Assembly: GCA_910584935.1 (NCBI GenBank)
Contig: CAJUDU010000001.1
Span: forward strand, 62,001-126,000
Origin: an uncultured Butyricicoccus sp.
GTDB taxonomy: Bacteria > Bacillota > Clostridia > Oscillospirales > Butyricicoccaceae
Direction of reading: 5' to 3'
DNA length: 64,000 nt
Part shown: piece by piece, positions 38,938 through 48,467 of the stretch
How the letters are laid out: each line of letters starts with the position of its first letter
Position numbering within the stretch: the stretch's first letter is position 1
Made by a program: the position numbers and the translations under genes
The notes under the pieces: model-generated
Seen by the model: the letters and a program-made list of their open reading frames with translations, nothing else
What the model was told of the DNA's origin: nothing
Database searches by the model: none

Positions 38938-39492
38938 TCAGCGGGAAAGATGAAAAATAATACCGGCAACAGCCGAAATCGCAATATAAACCGCAGGATG
39001 CTTATCGAATTTTTCGATTGCAATAAATAAGACAATGGCAAAAAGAATTTGTCCCCACTGAAACATCGCCAAAAAATGCCTGCTGCCGGTCAAAAAAACA
39101 GACCGCATCACCAAAAACCCAGCGGCGGCAATAAGTCCAGTAGAGGCAGGGCGCAGCCCATAAAACAAATCTTCCACCAAACGGTTTGTACGGAAACGTT
39201 CAAGCACTTGTGATACCAAAAGAATGACAATTATCGAAGGAGTAATCAGCCCAATGGTAGCAATCACCGCACCGGGCAGTCCAGCGGTTAAATAGCCAAC
39301 ATAAGTTGCCGCATTGACGCCAATCGGCCCTGGTGTTGATTCTGACACTGCAATAAGGTTAGTAATATCCCCATGGGTGAACCAGCCGGTTTTATCAGAA
39401 ATATCATATAAAAAAGGCAGGGTTGCCAGCCCGCCGCCCACTGAAAATAACCCAACTTTAAAAAATTCATAAAAGAGCAGAATCAGTGTCAT
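38938..39492 (-). CDS. chrA: Chromate transporter, half-size subunit 2
   Basis: A 184-aa single CHR-domain membrane protein: FYEFFKVGLFSVGGGLATLP, then ESTPGPIGVNAATYVGYLTA with the family's PG motif, and five to six hydrophobic helices. Short-chain CHR proteins work as pairs; the partner gene ends 2 nt upstream. The frame is open far upstream (to 39774), but ATG 39492 is the start that matches the family. Confidence 0.9.
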   Translation of the reverse strand: MTLILLFYEFFKVGLFSVGGGLATLPFLYDISDKTGWFTHGDITNLIAVSESTPGPIGVNAATYVGYLTAGLPGAVIATIGLITPSIIVILLVSQVLERFRTNRLVEDLFYGLRPASTGLIAAAGFLVMRSVFLTGSRHFLAMFQWGQILFAIVLFIAIEKFDKHPAVYIAISAVAGIIFHLSR

Positions 39493-39494
39493 GG

Positions 39495-40064
39495 TCAGGC
39501 TCCTTTCCCAGGTTTTGTGCGTGATATTGTCCGCAATACAATGCCTGCCACACCAGACAGCACCACAAGCACAACAGGGGAAATGGCAAAGCCGATAAAA
39601 TTCCCAAGGGCAGAAGCGCCAAATACACCAATAAAAATTGCCAAGGTACCTGGGCTGATGACAGATTTTTTCCACAATTTCAGCACAGCGCGCAGGATAA
39701 GCACACATACACAAACGCTGATGCCTGCAAAGGCATCCTGTACAATCGGATATTCCGCAAAATTTTGCAAACACGCCGCAAGGATTGTAATAATCACCAG
39801 TGATGGGAATACAACGCCAAGTGTTGCGGCAATGCCGCCTAAAACGCCGCGTTGTTTATAGCCGATAAAAGTGGCGGTATTCACCGCGATAACCCCTGGC
39901 GTACACTGCCCAACGGCATAATAATCGGCAAGTTCTTCTTCTGTTGCCCAGCCATGGTGTTCCACAATTTCCCGCTGTAACATGGGAAGCATGGCATAAC
40001 CGCCGCCAAATGTCAGCCCGCCAATGCGGGCAAATGTCCAGAATAAAGTGAGTAACGCGTTCAA
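39495..40064 (-). CDS. chrA: Chromate transporter, half-size subunit 1
   Basis: A 189-aa CHR-domain membrane protein: FWTFARIGGLTFGGGYAMLP, YAVGQCTPGVIAVNTATFIG, and five to six membrane helices. It forms the usual short-chain pair with the next gene. Family members export chromate or take up related oxyanions; substrate here is unproven. AGGAGGTAT precedes the start. Confidence 0.9.
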   Translation of the reverse strand: MNALLTLFWTFARIGGLTFGGGYAMLPMLQREIVEHHGWATEEELADYYAVGQCTPGVIAVNTATFIGYKQRGVLGGIAATLGVVFPSLVIITILAACLQNFAEYPIVQDAFAGISVCVCVLILRAVLKLWKKSVISPGTLAIFIGVFGASALGNFIGFAISPVVLVVLSGVAGIVLRTISRTKPGKGA

Positions 40065-40124
40065 AAGATACCTCCTGATGGGTTTAAAATCCAGTATGCC
40101 CCATCGGGCATAAAGTATGTAATT

Positions 40125-40991
40125 TCACTTTGGGGGCAGAAATTCTTTTGGGCTTTTGCCAAATTCCCGTTTGAATGCCTTCAGGAAATTGGAATAATCA
40201 TGAAATCCGGATTTTTCACAGGCTTCCATCACCAAATACCCTTGCCGCAGCAAATTCCGCGCCACAACCAGTCGTTTTTTCATGATGTACTGATAGAGTG
40301 TAAATCCAGTATATTCTTTGAATTTATGGGTTAGATATGACTTACTAACAACCAAGACCTTGCAAAGCCGCTCCGCCGACAAATCCTCAGTCAAGTTGGT
40401 GTTAATATAAGTGACAGTTTGGTTGATTTTTTCATTTTCGAATACATCCTGCTGGATAACATCGGGTGACGCAAAATAAGCGCGGTTCAAATAGACCAAA
40501 AATTCCACCAGATAAATCAGTGTCAGCACTTGGCTGCCCAATTTCTGTTCATCATTTGAGGCAACCATTTTTTCGCAAATACCCTTTAAATGGGCAGCCG
40601 CCACACTGCTTGGACGAATCAGCCGATAGCGCCGTTTGCCTGAATTGATAAAACAAGCGGTGAAATCCGTACCCAGTTTGCCCAAATCCCTGATAAAGTT
40701 GGGCTGCATCCAGATGAGGTATCGTTCATAAACCGCATCAGGCTGAGGGTAGTGGAGGTCACAATCATTGGTCAGCAGGATATCGCCCGGACGAAGCTGA
40801 TAAGTGCGTCCTTCAATGGTATACAGCACTTTGCCGGATAAAAAGAACAGGATTTCATAAAATTCATGTGAATAGCGCTGTATGGCTGGTGGTTCAGTGA
40901 CTTGGCAGTGACAGCAGCCAAATTCCGCATACGGCATATTCCGGCACAATGTAGAAATATTCTTGTGCAAATCCAACAAAAACCCTCCCAT
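40125..40991 (-). CDS. AraC family transcriptional regulator
   Basis: A 288-aa regulator with an N-terminal cupin-type sugar-sensing domain (about 25-130; HEFYEILFFLSGKVLYTIEG, RPGDILLTNDCDLHYPQPDA) and a C-terminal double helix-turn-helix (about 190-286; AERLCKVLVVSKSYLTHKFK, SGFHDYSNFLKAFKREFGKS). It is divergent from the hexuronate operon and is presumably its activator. Confidence 0.92.
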   Translation of the reverse strand: MGGFLLDLHKNISTLCRNMPYAEFGCCHCQVTEPPAIQRYSHEFYEILFFLSGKVLYTIEGRTYQLRPGDILLTNDCDLHYPQPDAVYERYLIWMQPNFIRDLGKLGTDFTACFINSGKRRYRLIRPSSVAAAHLKGICEKMVASNDEQKLGSQVLTLIYLVEFLVYLNRAYFASPDVIQQDVFENEKINQTVTYINTNLTEDLSAERLCKVLVVSKSYLTHKFKEYTGFTLYQYIMKKRLVVARNLLRQGYLVMEACEKSGFHDYSNFLKAFKREFGKSPKEFLPPK

Positions 40992-41009
40992 CCCATTGGA
41001 TATGGTTAT

Positions 41010-41111
41010 ATTATATAGCGCGTTTCATTCATTTTCAAGTGAGATATGTGAGGAATAAATTATTGCACAATGTCATTCAGGATGAAAATTGTAGTTTACT
41101 GTGAATGAAAC
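41010..41111. promoter_or_regulatory. Divergent control region of the AraC gene and hexuronate operon
   Basis: On the minus strand TTGAAA (41033-41038), 17 bp, TATAAT (41010-41015) form the araC-type promoter. Its spacer contains GTTTCATTCA (41022-41031), which recurs inverted as TGAATGAAAC at 41102-41111, a 10-bp perfect pair 70 bp apart. Candidate half-sites for the regulator, one over its own promoter and one before uxaC. Confidence 0.65.
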
Positions 41112-41162
41112 CGTGCCAAAATAGGAAAACTGCCTATAAAGCCGTAGAAAAAAGGAGTTTGT

Positions 41163-42587
41163 ATGAAAAGTTTTATTTCTGAAGATTTTCTGCTGTCCAC
41201 AGAACCAGCGCGGCGGCTCTATCATGAATATGCAGAAAATATGCCTATATTTGATTACCATTGTCATTTAAACCCACGGGAAATCTATGAAAATCCGAAG
41301 TTTCAGAATATTGGCGAGGCTTGGCTGGCAGGCGACCATTACAAATGGCGCGTCATGCGGTGGAATGCCGTACCGGAAGCATATATCACCGGCACAGCTG
41401 ATTATCATGCAAAATTCCATGCGTTTGCAAAAATTATGCCAAAGTTAATTGGCAACCCAATTTATCACTGGTCACATTTGGAGCTGAAACGGTATTTTCA
41501 AATTGATGAATTATTAGATGCAGATACTGCTGAATCCATTTGGCAGACAGCAAATGCGGTATTACAGGGGGAAAAGGGGGATGTGCGCACGCTGATAAAG
41601 CAAAGCAATGTCAAAGGGCTGTGTACAACCGATGACCCAGCGGATGATTTACGGTATCATCAGCTTTTGGCACAGCAACAAGGATTCAAGGTGGAAGTTT
41701 TGCCGACATTCCGTCCGGAAAAAGCGCTGGACATTGCAAACCCAGATTTCCCGGGTTATATCCACAGGTTGGGGATAACTTTGGGCAAAACCCTGCGCAC
41801 TGTCGCGGATATCCAGCAAGCGTTATATGACCGCATTGTTTTTTTCAAAGAAAATGGCTGTTGTTTATCTGACCATTCATTTGGCGCGCCGGATTTCACC
41901 ATTTGGGATGAAAAAGCAGCTGGGGACGCAGTGCAAAAAGCGCTTTCCGGGCAGCAGCCGACGCCTTATGAAGTGGGAGCATATCAATCACTGCTGATGG
42001 ATGGTTTAGGGGAACAATATGCAAAGAATGGTTTTGCAATGCAGCTTCATTTTGGGGCGCAGCGCAATTTAAGCACCAGGATTTATCAAAACATTGGAGC
42101 GGATGCGGGCGGTGACGCCATTGGTGACAGCCTGTCTGCCGCATCGCTTGCCGCGCTGCTGGACAGGCTGTCCAAACGGGGCTGTTTGCCGCGCACCATT
42201 CTGTATACCTTGAATGCGGCGGATAATGATAAATTTGCAGCAGTTGCGGGCAGTTTTCAGGATGAAAGCATTGCGGGAAAAATTCAATTTGGTTCGGCAT
42301 GGTGGTTTAATGACCATTTGGATGGGATGGAGAGCCAGCTTCGTTCGTTTGCCAATATTGGCGTGCTTAGCCGTTTTGTGGGAATGCTCACTGATTCCCG
42401 GTCATTTTTATCTTATCCACGTCATGAATATTTCCGGCGGATTTTGTGCAGGCTGATTGGCAGTCAGGTAAATGAAGGGCTTGCGCCTGTGGATTATCCA
42501 TTGCTGGGAGGTATGATTCAGGATATTTGTTTCCATAATATTTGCAGGTTCCTTAGCAAAACAGGGCAGCCTGGAAAGGGGATTTGA
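41163..42587 (+). CDS. uxaC: Glucuronate isomerase
   Basis: Isomerises D-glucuronate to D-fructuronate or D-galacturonate to D-tagaturonate. The 474-aa product is full length and shows the metal-binding FDYHCHLNP near the N terminus, WRVMRWNAVPEAYITG, and the C-terminal LGGMIQDICFHNI. AAAGGAG is 7 nt upstream. First gene of the uxaC-uxuA-SDR-dctPQM operon. Confidence 0.96.
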   Translation: MKSFISEDFLLSTEPARRLYHEYAENMPIFDYHCHLNPREIYENPKFQNIGEAWLAGDHYKWRVMRWNAVPEAYITGTADYHAKFHAFAKIMPKLIGNPIYHWSHLELKRYFQIDELLDADTAESIWQTANAVLQGEKGDVRTLIKQSNVKGLCTTDDPADDLRYHQLLAQQQGFKVEVLPTFRPEKALDIANPDFPGYIHRLGITLGKTLRTVADIQQALYDRIVFFKENGCCLSDHSFGAPDFTIWDEKAAGDAVQKALSGQQPTPYEVGAYQSLLMDGLGEQYAKNGFAMQLHFGAQRNLSTRIYQNIGADAGGDAIGDSLSAASLAALLDRLSKRGCLPRTILYTLNAADNDKFAAVAGSFQDESIAGKIQFGSAWWFNDHLDGMESQLRSFANIGVLSRFVGMLTDSRSFLSYPRHEYFRRILCRLIGSQVNEGLAPVDYPLLGGMIQDICFHNICRFLSKTGQPGKGI

Positions 42588-42591
42588 TGTT

Positions 42592-43641
42592 ATGAAATTA
42601 TCGTTCCGCTGGTATGGCAAGGATGACCCGGTAAAGTTACAGGAGATCAGCCAGATCCCGGGGATGTATTCCATTGTTTCCGCAGTATATGATGTGCCGC
42701 CGGGTGAAGTTTGGCAGGAAGAAAGTCTTGCCGCGCTCCGCGCGGACTGCCATGCCCATGGGTTGGCATTTGAGGTAGTAGAATCTATCCCAGTGTCAGA
42801 AGATATTAAACTTGGCACAGAAAAACGGCAGCGCCATTTGGACGTTTATTGTGAAAATATCCGGCGCTGTGCGCGGTATGGCGTAAAATGTATCACTTAT
42901 AATTTTATGCCGGTCTTTGACTGGACGCGCACACAGCTTGACAAAGCTGCGCCGGATGGTTCCACCAGTCTTGTCATGTATCGCCAGCAGCTTGCGGGGC
43001 TAGACCCTTTGCGGGATGATATCCATTTGCCAGGCTGGGACGCAAGCTATTCACAACAAGAAATCCGTGGGTTATTCCGGGCATATGCCGCGTTAGGGGA
43101 AGATGGCTTATGGAAAAATATTGCGGTTTTTTTAAAGCAGGTTATACCGGTTGCGGAGGCGTGCGGCGTCCGAATGGCGCTGCATCCAGACGACCCGCCA
43201 TATCCAATTTTTGGTTTGCCGCGTGTGGTGACAGGGGAGCAGAATATTGACCGTTATCTTGCCATTGTCGATTCGCCAGCTAATGCGCTATGTTTATGCA
43301 CTGGTTCGCTTGGCTGTGTAAAGTCAAATAACATCCCAAAGCTGGTACGCAAATATGCGGCAAAAGACCGCATTGCTTTTATGCATATGCGCAATGTGCA
43401 GATTTTAGACGATGGTTCATTTGAGGAACGGGCGCATTTGTCCTCTTGCGGCAGCCTGGATATGTATGAAATTGTAAGTGCGCTGGTGGAAAATCATTTC
43501 CAGGGTTATGTCCGCCCCGACCATGGGCGGATGATTTGGGGCGAAACCGGCAAACCCGGCTATGGGTTATATGACCGTGCGCTTGGCGCAGCATATTTAA
43601 ATGGCTTGTTTGAAGCCTGTGAAAAGGGGCGGAAAAAATGA
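42592..43641 (+). CDS. uxuA: Mannonate dehydratase
   Basis: Dehydrates D-mannonate to 2-keto-3-deoxygluconate. The 349-aa TIM-barrel protein begins MKLSFRWYGKDDPVKLQEIS and contains MALHPDDPP, CTGSLG and HMRNV, all conserved in UxuA. It starts 4 nt after uxaC and its stop overlaps the next gene's ATG. Confidence 0.96.
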   Translation: MKLSFRWYGKDDPVKLQEISQIPGMYSIVSAVYDVPPGEVWQEESLAALRADCHAHGLAFEVVESIPVSEDIKLGTEKRQRHLDVYCENIRRCARYGVKCITYNFMPVFDWTRTQLDKAAPDGSTSLVMYRQQLAGLDPLRDDIHLPGWDASYSQQEIRGLFRAYAALGEDGLWKNIAVFLKQVIPVAEACGVRMALHPDDPPYPIFGLPRVVTGEQNIDRYLAIVDSPANALCLCTGSLGCVKSNNIPKLVRKYAAKDRIAFMHMRNVQILDDGSFEERAHLSSCGSLDMYEIVSALVENHFQGYVRPDHGRMIWGETGKPGYGLYDRALGAAYLNGLFEACEKGRKK

Positions 43642-44483
43642 AAAATAGGTTTGAAAACACCTTGCAGGGCAAGGTATGTGTGGTGACAGGGGCAGGCGGC
43701 GCCATTGGCGGGATGTTTGCCAAAGCATTGGCAGAAGTGGGCGCAAAAGTTGCAGTGCTGGATTTGAATTTACAATCTGCCCAAGCGGTTGCGGATGAAA
43801 TCCACGCGGCAGGCGGCACAGCCTTTGCCTATGAAGCCAATGTTTTGGAACGGGAAAGTCTGGATCAGGCACATGAAAAGATTCTGCGGGATTTAGGCGT
43901 GTGTGATGTGCTGGTGAATGGGGCAGGGGGTAATAACCCACGTGCCACAACCGATAATGAATTTCATTTTGAAGCGGATATGATTCAAAACTGCAAAACA
44001 TTTTTTGATTTGGAGAAATCGGGTGTTGAATTTGTTTTTGCGCTCAACTGGCTGGGCACATTGCTGCCAACCCAGGTTTTTGCCGCGGATATGATTGGGC
44101 GTTCGGGCAATATTTTGAATATCGCCTCTATGAATGCGTATACGCCGCTGACCAAAATCCCGGCATATTCAGGCGCAAAAGCGGCGGTTGTGAATTTCAC
44201 CCAATGGTTAGCAACTTACTTTGCAAAATCAGGCATCCGTGTCAACGCAATCGCCCCAGGGTTTTTTGTAGGCAACCAGAACCGAAAATTATTATTCCGT
44301 GAGGATGGCACGCCAACGGCGCGCACCGCAAAAATATTGGCAGGTACACCAATGGGGCGTTTTGGAGAACTAGAGGAACTGATTGGCGCGGTATTGTTTT
44401 TGCTGAATGATACAGCAGCCGGGTTTATTACCGGAGCGTGCATCCCGATTGATGGCGGCTATTCGGCATATTCCGGCGTCTGA
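43638..44483 (+). CDS. uxuB: SDR-type D-mannonate oxidoreductase (fructuronate reductase)
   Basis: A 281-aa short-chain dehydrogenase: TGAGGAIGGMFAKALAEVGA at the N terminus (Rossmann glycine motif), NGAGG, catalytic YSGAKAAV, and C-terminal GACIPIDGGYSAYSGV. Between uxuA and a TRAP transporter it most likely reduces fructuronate to mannonate, as the SDR-type UxuB of Bacillus does. ATGA overlap with uxuA. Confidence 0.9.
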   Translation: MKNRFENTLQGKVCVVTGAGGAIGGMFAKALAEVGAKVAVLDLNLQSAQAVADEIHAAGGTAFAYEANVLERESLDQAHEKILRDLGVCDVLVNGAGGNNPRATTDNEFHFEADMIQNCKTFFDLEKSGVEFVFALNWLGTLLPTQVFAADMIGRSGNILNIASMNAYTPLTKIPAYSGAKAAVVNFTQWLATYFAKSGIRVNAIAPGFFVGNQNRKLLFREDGTPTARTAKILAGTPMGRFGELEELIGAVLFLLNDTAAGFITGACIPIDGGYSAYSGV

Positions 44484-44500
44484 CCCATAGGAGTCCTGTG

Positions 44501-45508
44501 ATGAAAAAATCTCATATTTTACTATTGGGTGCCTTGCTGCTGTTGCCCGGCTGTGGCAGGGCAGAGGCGGATACACGTACCATCATCCGCATTGGGCATA
44601 ACCAGTCAACAAACCATCCGACCCATATTGCGCTGGAGGCATTTGAAACTTTTATTGAACGGCAGTTAGGGGAGCAATACAATGTAGAAGTGTTCCCAAG
44701 TGAATTATTGGGTTCCCAAAATGAAATGGTACAGCTTACCCAAACCGGTGCAATTAATTTTTGTGTTGCCTCCAATTCACTGCTGGAAACTTTTAGCAAA
44801 AACTATTCGTTATTTAACCTGCCATATTTATTTTCCAGCAGTGAAGCTTATCATGCCGCGATGGATGACAAAGCGATAACAGGTCCAATTTTTGAGTCCA
44901 CCAAGCAAGCGGGGTTTGAAGCCGTGACCTGGCTGGACGCGGGCACCCGTAATTTTTATACGGTAGACCGTCCGATTGAAACGCCAGCCGATTTAAAAGG
45001 GTTAAAAATCCGGACGCAGCAATCGCCAACCAATGTGGAAATGATGCGGCTGCTTGGCGGTTCGGCAACGCCGATGGGGTTTGGCGAAGTGTATACGGCA
45101 TTACAGTCCAAGGTGATTGACGGGGCGGAAAACAATGAAATGGCGCTTACAGATAATGGGCATGGGGATGTTTGCAAATATTATTCATATGATATGCACC
45201 AGATGATACCAGATATTTTAATTGGCAATCTGGCGTTTTTAGAAGGGCTTCCTGCCGAGGAACGTGCGGTTTTTGAACAAGGTTTTGCGCTGATTAACAC
45301 CGTACAACGGGAGGAATGGAGCAAAGCTGTGGAAAGTGCCAAAGAGAAAGCGCAGCAGCAGCAAGGCGTTATTTTTAACTATCCGGATACAGCGCCATTT
45401 GAACAGGCATGCCAGCCGCTGCATGAGTCCATGCTGCAAAGCAATCCGGATTTGCAGCCGGTTTATGAAGCGATACAAAGGCATAACCAGCAGTTCAGCA
45501 CATCATAA
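44501..45508 (+). CDS. dctP: TRAP transporter solute-binding lipoprotein
   Basis: A 335-aa DctP-family substrate-binding protein. Signal peptide with lipobox LLPGC, so it is anchored to the membrane. Typical motifs are IRIGHNQSTNHPTHIALEAF, VEVFPSELLGSQNEMVQLTQ and LKGLKIRTQQSPTNVEMMRL with the conserved arginine that salt-bridges a carboxylate. Context suggests hexuronate as ligand. ATG 44501 has AGGAG 7 nt upstream. Confidence 0.94.
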   Translation: MKKSHILLLGALLLLPGCGRAEADTRTIIRIGHNQSTNHPTHIALEAFETFIERQLGEQYNVEVFPSELLGSQNEMVQLTQTGAINFCVASNSLLETFSKNYSLFNLPYLFSSSEAYHAAMDDKAITGPIFESTKQAGFEAVTWLDAGTRNFYTVDRPIETPADLKGLKIRTQQSPTNVEMMRLLGGSATPMGFGEVYTALQSKVIDGAENNEMALTDNGHGDVCKYYSYDMHQMIPDILIGNLAFLEGLPAEERAVFEQGFALINTVQREEWSKAVESAKEKAQQQQGVIFNYPDTAPFEQACQPLHESMLQSNPDLQPVYEAIQRHNQQFSTS

Positions 45509-45528
45509 AAAAAAGAAAGGAGAGCAAT

Positions 45529-46014
45529 ATGGCAGCATTACGCAAAGTGATGAATCACATTTTATATGTTGTGGCAGGCGGCAGCTTTCTGGTGATGGTG
45601 GTGCTGACTTGCTGGCAGGTGCTGGCACGTTATGTCCTGGGAAATCCCTCCACATGGTCAGAAGAAATGGTATCATATTTATTTGCCTGGGCAAGTCTTT
45701 TTGGGGCGTCGCTGGTGACAGGGGAACGCGGGCATATGAATATCCCCATTTTGGTGGAACGGATGCAGCCCAAATCCCGATTATTTTTTTCCGTCTTTGG
45801 GGAATGTATTGCGTTTTTATTTTCCGCGGTTATCCTGGTTTATGGCGGCGTCAAAATTTCCAGTTTAGCCATGGGACAGATGACTTCTTCTTTAGGGGTA
45901 GCAGTGGGGGTTTTTTATATTGTCCTGCCGTTATGCGGCATACTCAATATGCTGTATACCATTTTGAACATTGTGAATATTTATCAAAACAGCAAGCAGG
46001 GGAAGGGGGCGTGA
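45529..46014 (+). CDS. dctQ: TRAP transporter small membrane subunit
   Basis: A 161-aa DctQ-family protein with four membrane helices, including the W-rich TCWQVLARYVLGNPSTWSEE motif. It pairs with DctM in the sodium-driven transporter. Confidence 0.93.
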   Translation: MAALRKVMNHILYVVAGGSFLVMVVLTCWQVLARYVLGNPSTWSEEMVSYLFAWASLFGASLVTGERGHMNIPILVERMQPKSRLFFSVFGECIAFLFSAVILVYGGVKISSLAMGQMTSSLGVAVGVFYIVLPLCGILNMLYTILNIVNIYQNSKQGKGA

Positions 46015-46018
46015 AGCA

Positions 46019-47314
46019 GTGGCAATAGAAGCTTTACTGATGATTCTGGTGGTACTGATAGTCCTTTTGGCAGTTGGCGTCCCGATTGCTTATGCAATCG
46101 GTATTTCTTCCCTTGCGGCGGTATTGCAGGCGGTACCGCTGGATATCTCAGTGGTCACAGGCGCGCAGCGTATTTTTGTCGGCATGAGTAAATTCAGCCT
46201 GACGGCAATCCCATTTTTCATTCTTGCGGGCAATTTAATGAACCAGGGCGGCATTGCAAAACGCCTTGTAGATTTTGTTATGGCGCTGCTGGGCAAAATG
46301 CCGGGGGCATTGCTGGTGACGAATATCGGTGCGAATGCGTTGTTTGGCGCCATTTCGGGTTCGGCATCAGCAGCGGCGGCAGCGGTTGGCAGCATGGTGG
46401 AAAAGGGCGAGGAAGAACAAGGCTATGATAAGGCATTATGTGCGGCAACCAATGGCGCGTCAGCCCCTGCGGGGCTGCTAATCCCGCCATCGAATGCGCT
46501 CATCACTTATTCACTTGCGGCAGGGGGCACATCGGTTGCGGCATTATTTTTAGCGGGATATGTGCCAGGACTGATTTGGGCAGTTGCCTGTATGGCTGCG
46601 GCGGTATTTTTCGCAAAAAGAAGAGGGTATCGGGGGGTGTCCAGCGGATGGAAAACCCTTGGCATGGCAACCTTAAAAGCATTGCCGGCATTATCACTGA
46701 TTATTGTGGTAATCGGCGGGATTGTCGGCGGGATTTTCACAGCGACAGAAGGTTCCGCCATTGCGGTGGTATACGCGTTAATTTTGGGCATTTGTTATCG
46801 GAATATCACATTGCGTTCTTTTTGGGATATTACGATAGAAAGCGCTAAAATGAGTGGGATGATTGTTTTTTTAATCGGGGTATCCAATATTTTAGGCTGG
46901 GTGATGGCATTTACGCAGATACCACAGGCGATTTCCGCAGCGCTGTTAGGGCTGACCAATAACCCGGTCATTATTTTGCTGATTATGAATATCATCCTGC
47001 TGATTGCAGGGACGTTTATGGATGTTACGCCTGCGATTTTAATTTTCACGCCATTGTTTTTACCAGTTGTGAAAACATTCGGGATGGATTCGGTACAATT
47101 TGGATTAATCCTTGTTTATAATCTGTGCATTGGGAATATCACGCCGCCAGTTGGCAATACGTTATTTGTTGCGATTAAAGTGGGGCGGTCATCACTTGCC
47201 AAAGTGATGCCATATATGTTGGGATATTATGCAATGATTTTACTTGGCCTGCTGCTTGTGACTTATATACCGATGGTAAGTTTAGGGTTGCCACAGCTTG
47301 CGGGATTATTATAG
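46019..47314 (+). CDS. dctM: TRAP transporter large membrane subunit
   Basis: A 431-aa DctM-family transporter with 11-12 helices; GNLMNQGGIAKRLVDFVMAL and the duplicated SGSASAAAAAVGSMV / GNITPPVGNTLFVAIKVG motifs line the sodium and substrate sites. Start is GTG 46019, 4 nt after dctQ, with a GGAAGGGGG site. Last gene of the hexuronate operon. Confidence 0.95.
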   Translation: MAIEALLMILVVLIVLLAVGVPIAYAIGISSLAAVLQAVPLDISVVTGAQRIFVGMSKFSLTAIPFFILAGNLMNQGGIAKRLVDFVMALLGKMPGALLVTNIGANALFGAISGSASAAAAAVGSMVEKGEEEQGYDKALCAATNGASAPAGLLIPPSNALITYSLAAGGTSVAALFLAGYVPGLIWAVACMAAAVFFAKRRGYRGVSSGWKTLGMATLKALPALSLIIVVIGGIVGGIFTATEGSAIAVVYALILGICYRNITLRSFWDITIESAKMSGMIVFLIGVSNILGWVMAFTQIPQAISAALLGLTNNPVIILLIMNIILLIAGTFMDVTPAILIFTPLFLPVVKTFGMDSVQFGLILVYNLCIGNITPPVGNTLFVAIKVGRSSLAKVMPYMLGYYAMILLGLLLVTYIPMVSLGLPQLAGLL

Positions 47315-47348
47315 CCAGTATATGTTTTTTGGATTTTTGCAAAATATA

Positions 47349-47382
47349 TGCCCAAAACCCGGCTGTTATGGGTTTTGGGCAT
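47349..47382. terminator. Terminator between dctM and the Rpn-type gene
   Basis: Stem TGCCCAAAACCC / GGGTTTTGGGCA (47349-47360, 47370-47381), weak T run after it. It probably serves both converging genes. Confidence 0.7.
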
Positions 47383-47397
47383 ATTGCATGGTTTTAT

Positions 47398-48324
47398 TTA
47401 TTGATGCAGCAAATCCAGATACTTTTGCTGTTCATCATCAGGGATTTTGATTATTTTCATAGCGTCCAAGGCAGAGCAATTAAGGCTTTGCATAATATTT
47501 TGAATGGATTTCAGATTCGCACGCGCTTCACCACGCATTATACCACGCACTTCACCACGTACTTCACCGCGCGCTTCAATTACATCACTAAAATTACACA
47601 TAGCGTTCATCTCCTTCCTTAACCCTTGTGTTAAATCAATTTCAAAGGTGTCTTGTAAGGTGGTTTGTTTTTCCTTTACTGTAAGTGTTGAGGAAAATAC
47701 TGTGCTAAGCAGGCTTAATATATCAGGTTTTGCCTGCCCCTCAGCCTCCCCAAAACATATCATGATCACCGATAACAAATCATAATTTTCCTTGGCTTCT
47801 GCCAGTTCACCAACCATATTTTCTTTGGTAATCTGATACTTGGTGATGGTATTTGTTTTGTATTTTGGTGGGTTCATACAAATCCAAATGGAATAGACTT
47901 TTTTAATTTTCCCATAATCATCCCCAGTAAATTCTGTGCCTTTTTGTGAGGATATAAGCCGGCAGCAATAATAAATGGCACGTTTAATCAGCGGATAACC
48001 TGGATAAAAATTGTTTTGGGCTTCAATATTGATAATTAGCCTGATTTTTTCATGGGTATGTGGGACAACTGCTGTGAATTTGATATCATAATAGATAACC
48101 CCTTCACTTTCAGAAATATCCTCTGTATTCATTCCTTTGATTGCTAACGCATCGGGAGATACCATTTCTGTACTGATTTCTGGTTCGCCTTCAATACACT
48201 GTATTACTTCATCAATGGTGCAGCCTTTATATTCGGTTAAACATTCCCGCATAATCCATGCTAAAATGGATTTTTCGGATAAGATCCTTTTACAAGCGGC
48301 ATCATATTTTGTTTTATCGTTCAT
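47398..48324 (-). CDS. Rpn family recombination-promoting nuclease (PD-(D/E)XK transposase-like)
   Basis: A 308-aa protein of the PD-(D/E)XK nuclease/Rpn group common in clostridia: KYDAACKRILSEKSILAWIM at the N terminus, catalytic core VIYYDIKFTAV ... IINIEAQNN, and a C-terminal helical tail with the repeated unit RGEVRG(E/I) (about 255-268). Related proteins promote horizontal recombination or act as nucleases; function here is unproven. The gene is a single unit with AT-richer composition than its neighbours, typical of mobile genes. Confidence 0.85.
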   Translation of the reverse strand: MNDKTKYDAACKRILSEKSILAWIMRECLTEYKGCTIDEVIQCIEGEPEISTEMVSPDALAIKGMNTEDISESEGVIYYDIKFTAVVPHTHEKIRLIINIEAQNNFYPGYPLIKRAIYYCCRLISSQKGTEFTGDDYGKIKKVYSIWICMNPPKYKTNTITKYQITKENMVGELAEAKENYDLLSVIMICFGEAEGQAKPDILSLLSTVFSSTLTVKEKQTTLQDTFEIDLTQGLRKEMNAMCNFSDVIEARGEVRGEVRGIMRGEARANLKSIQNIMQSLNCSALDAMKIIKIPDDEQQKYLDLLHQ

Positions 48325-48431
48325 ATCTATATTCCTATCCTGGTATCTTTACTATATACGAAATTGCCGCGAAAATCAATGTCTGATTGGTAAAATAAAT
48401 ATCCAATTTTGTTTGGCACGCAATCGCATAA

Positions 48432-48463
48432 AAAGGGGAGAGGATAAAACGCCTCTCCCCTTT
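48432..48463 (-). terminator. Terminator of the DUF362 gene
   Basis: Stem AAAGGGGAGAGG / CCTCTCCCCTTT around ATAAAACG just beyond the 3' end of the DUF362 gene. Confidence 0.85.
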
Positions 48464-48467
48464 GTGC

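Noticed and set aside
41745..41758. ATTTCCCGGGTTAT as a second Noc-type site
   Set aside because: The right half does not match and it lies in the uxaC coding sequence; too weak.
47398..48324. The Rpn-type gene as the transposase that moved the 30-kb segment
   Set aside because: It is internal, has no terminal repeats next to it, and this family does not act as a classical end-recognising transposase; the serine recombinase fits the junctions better.
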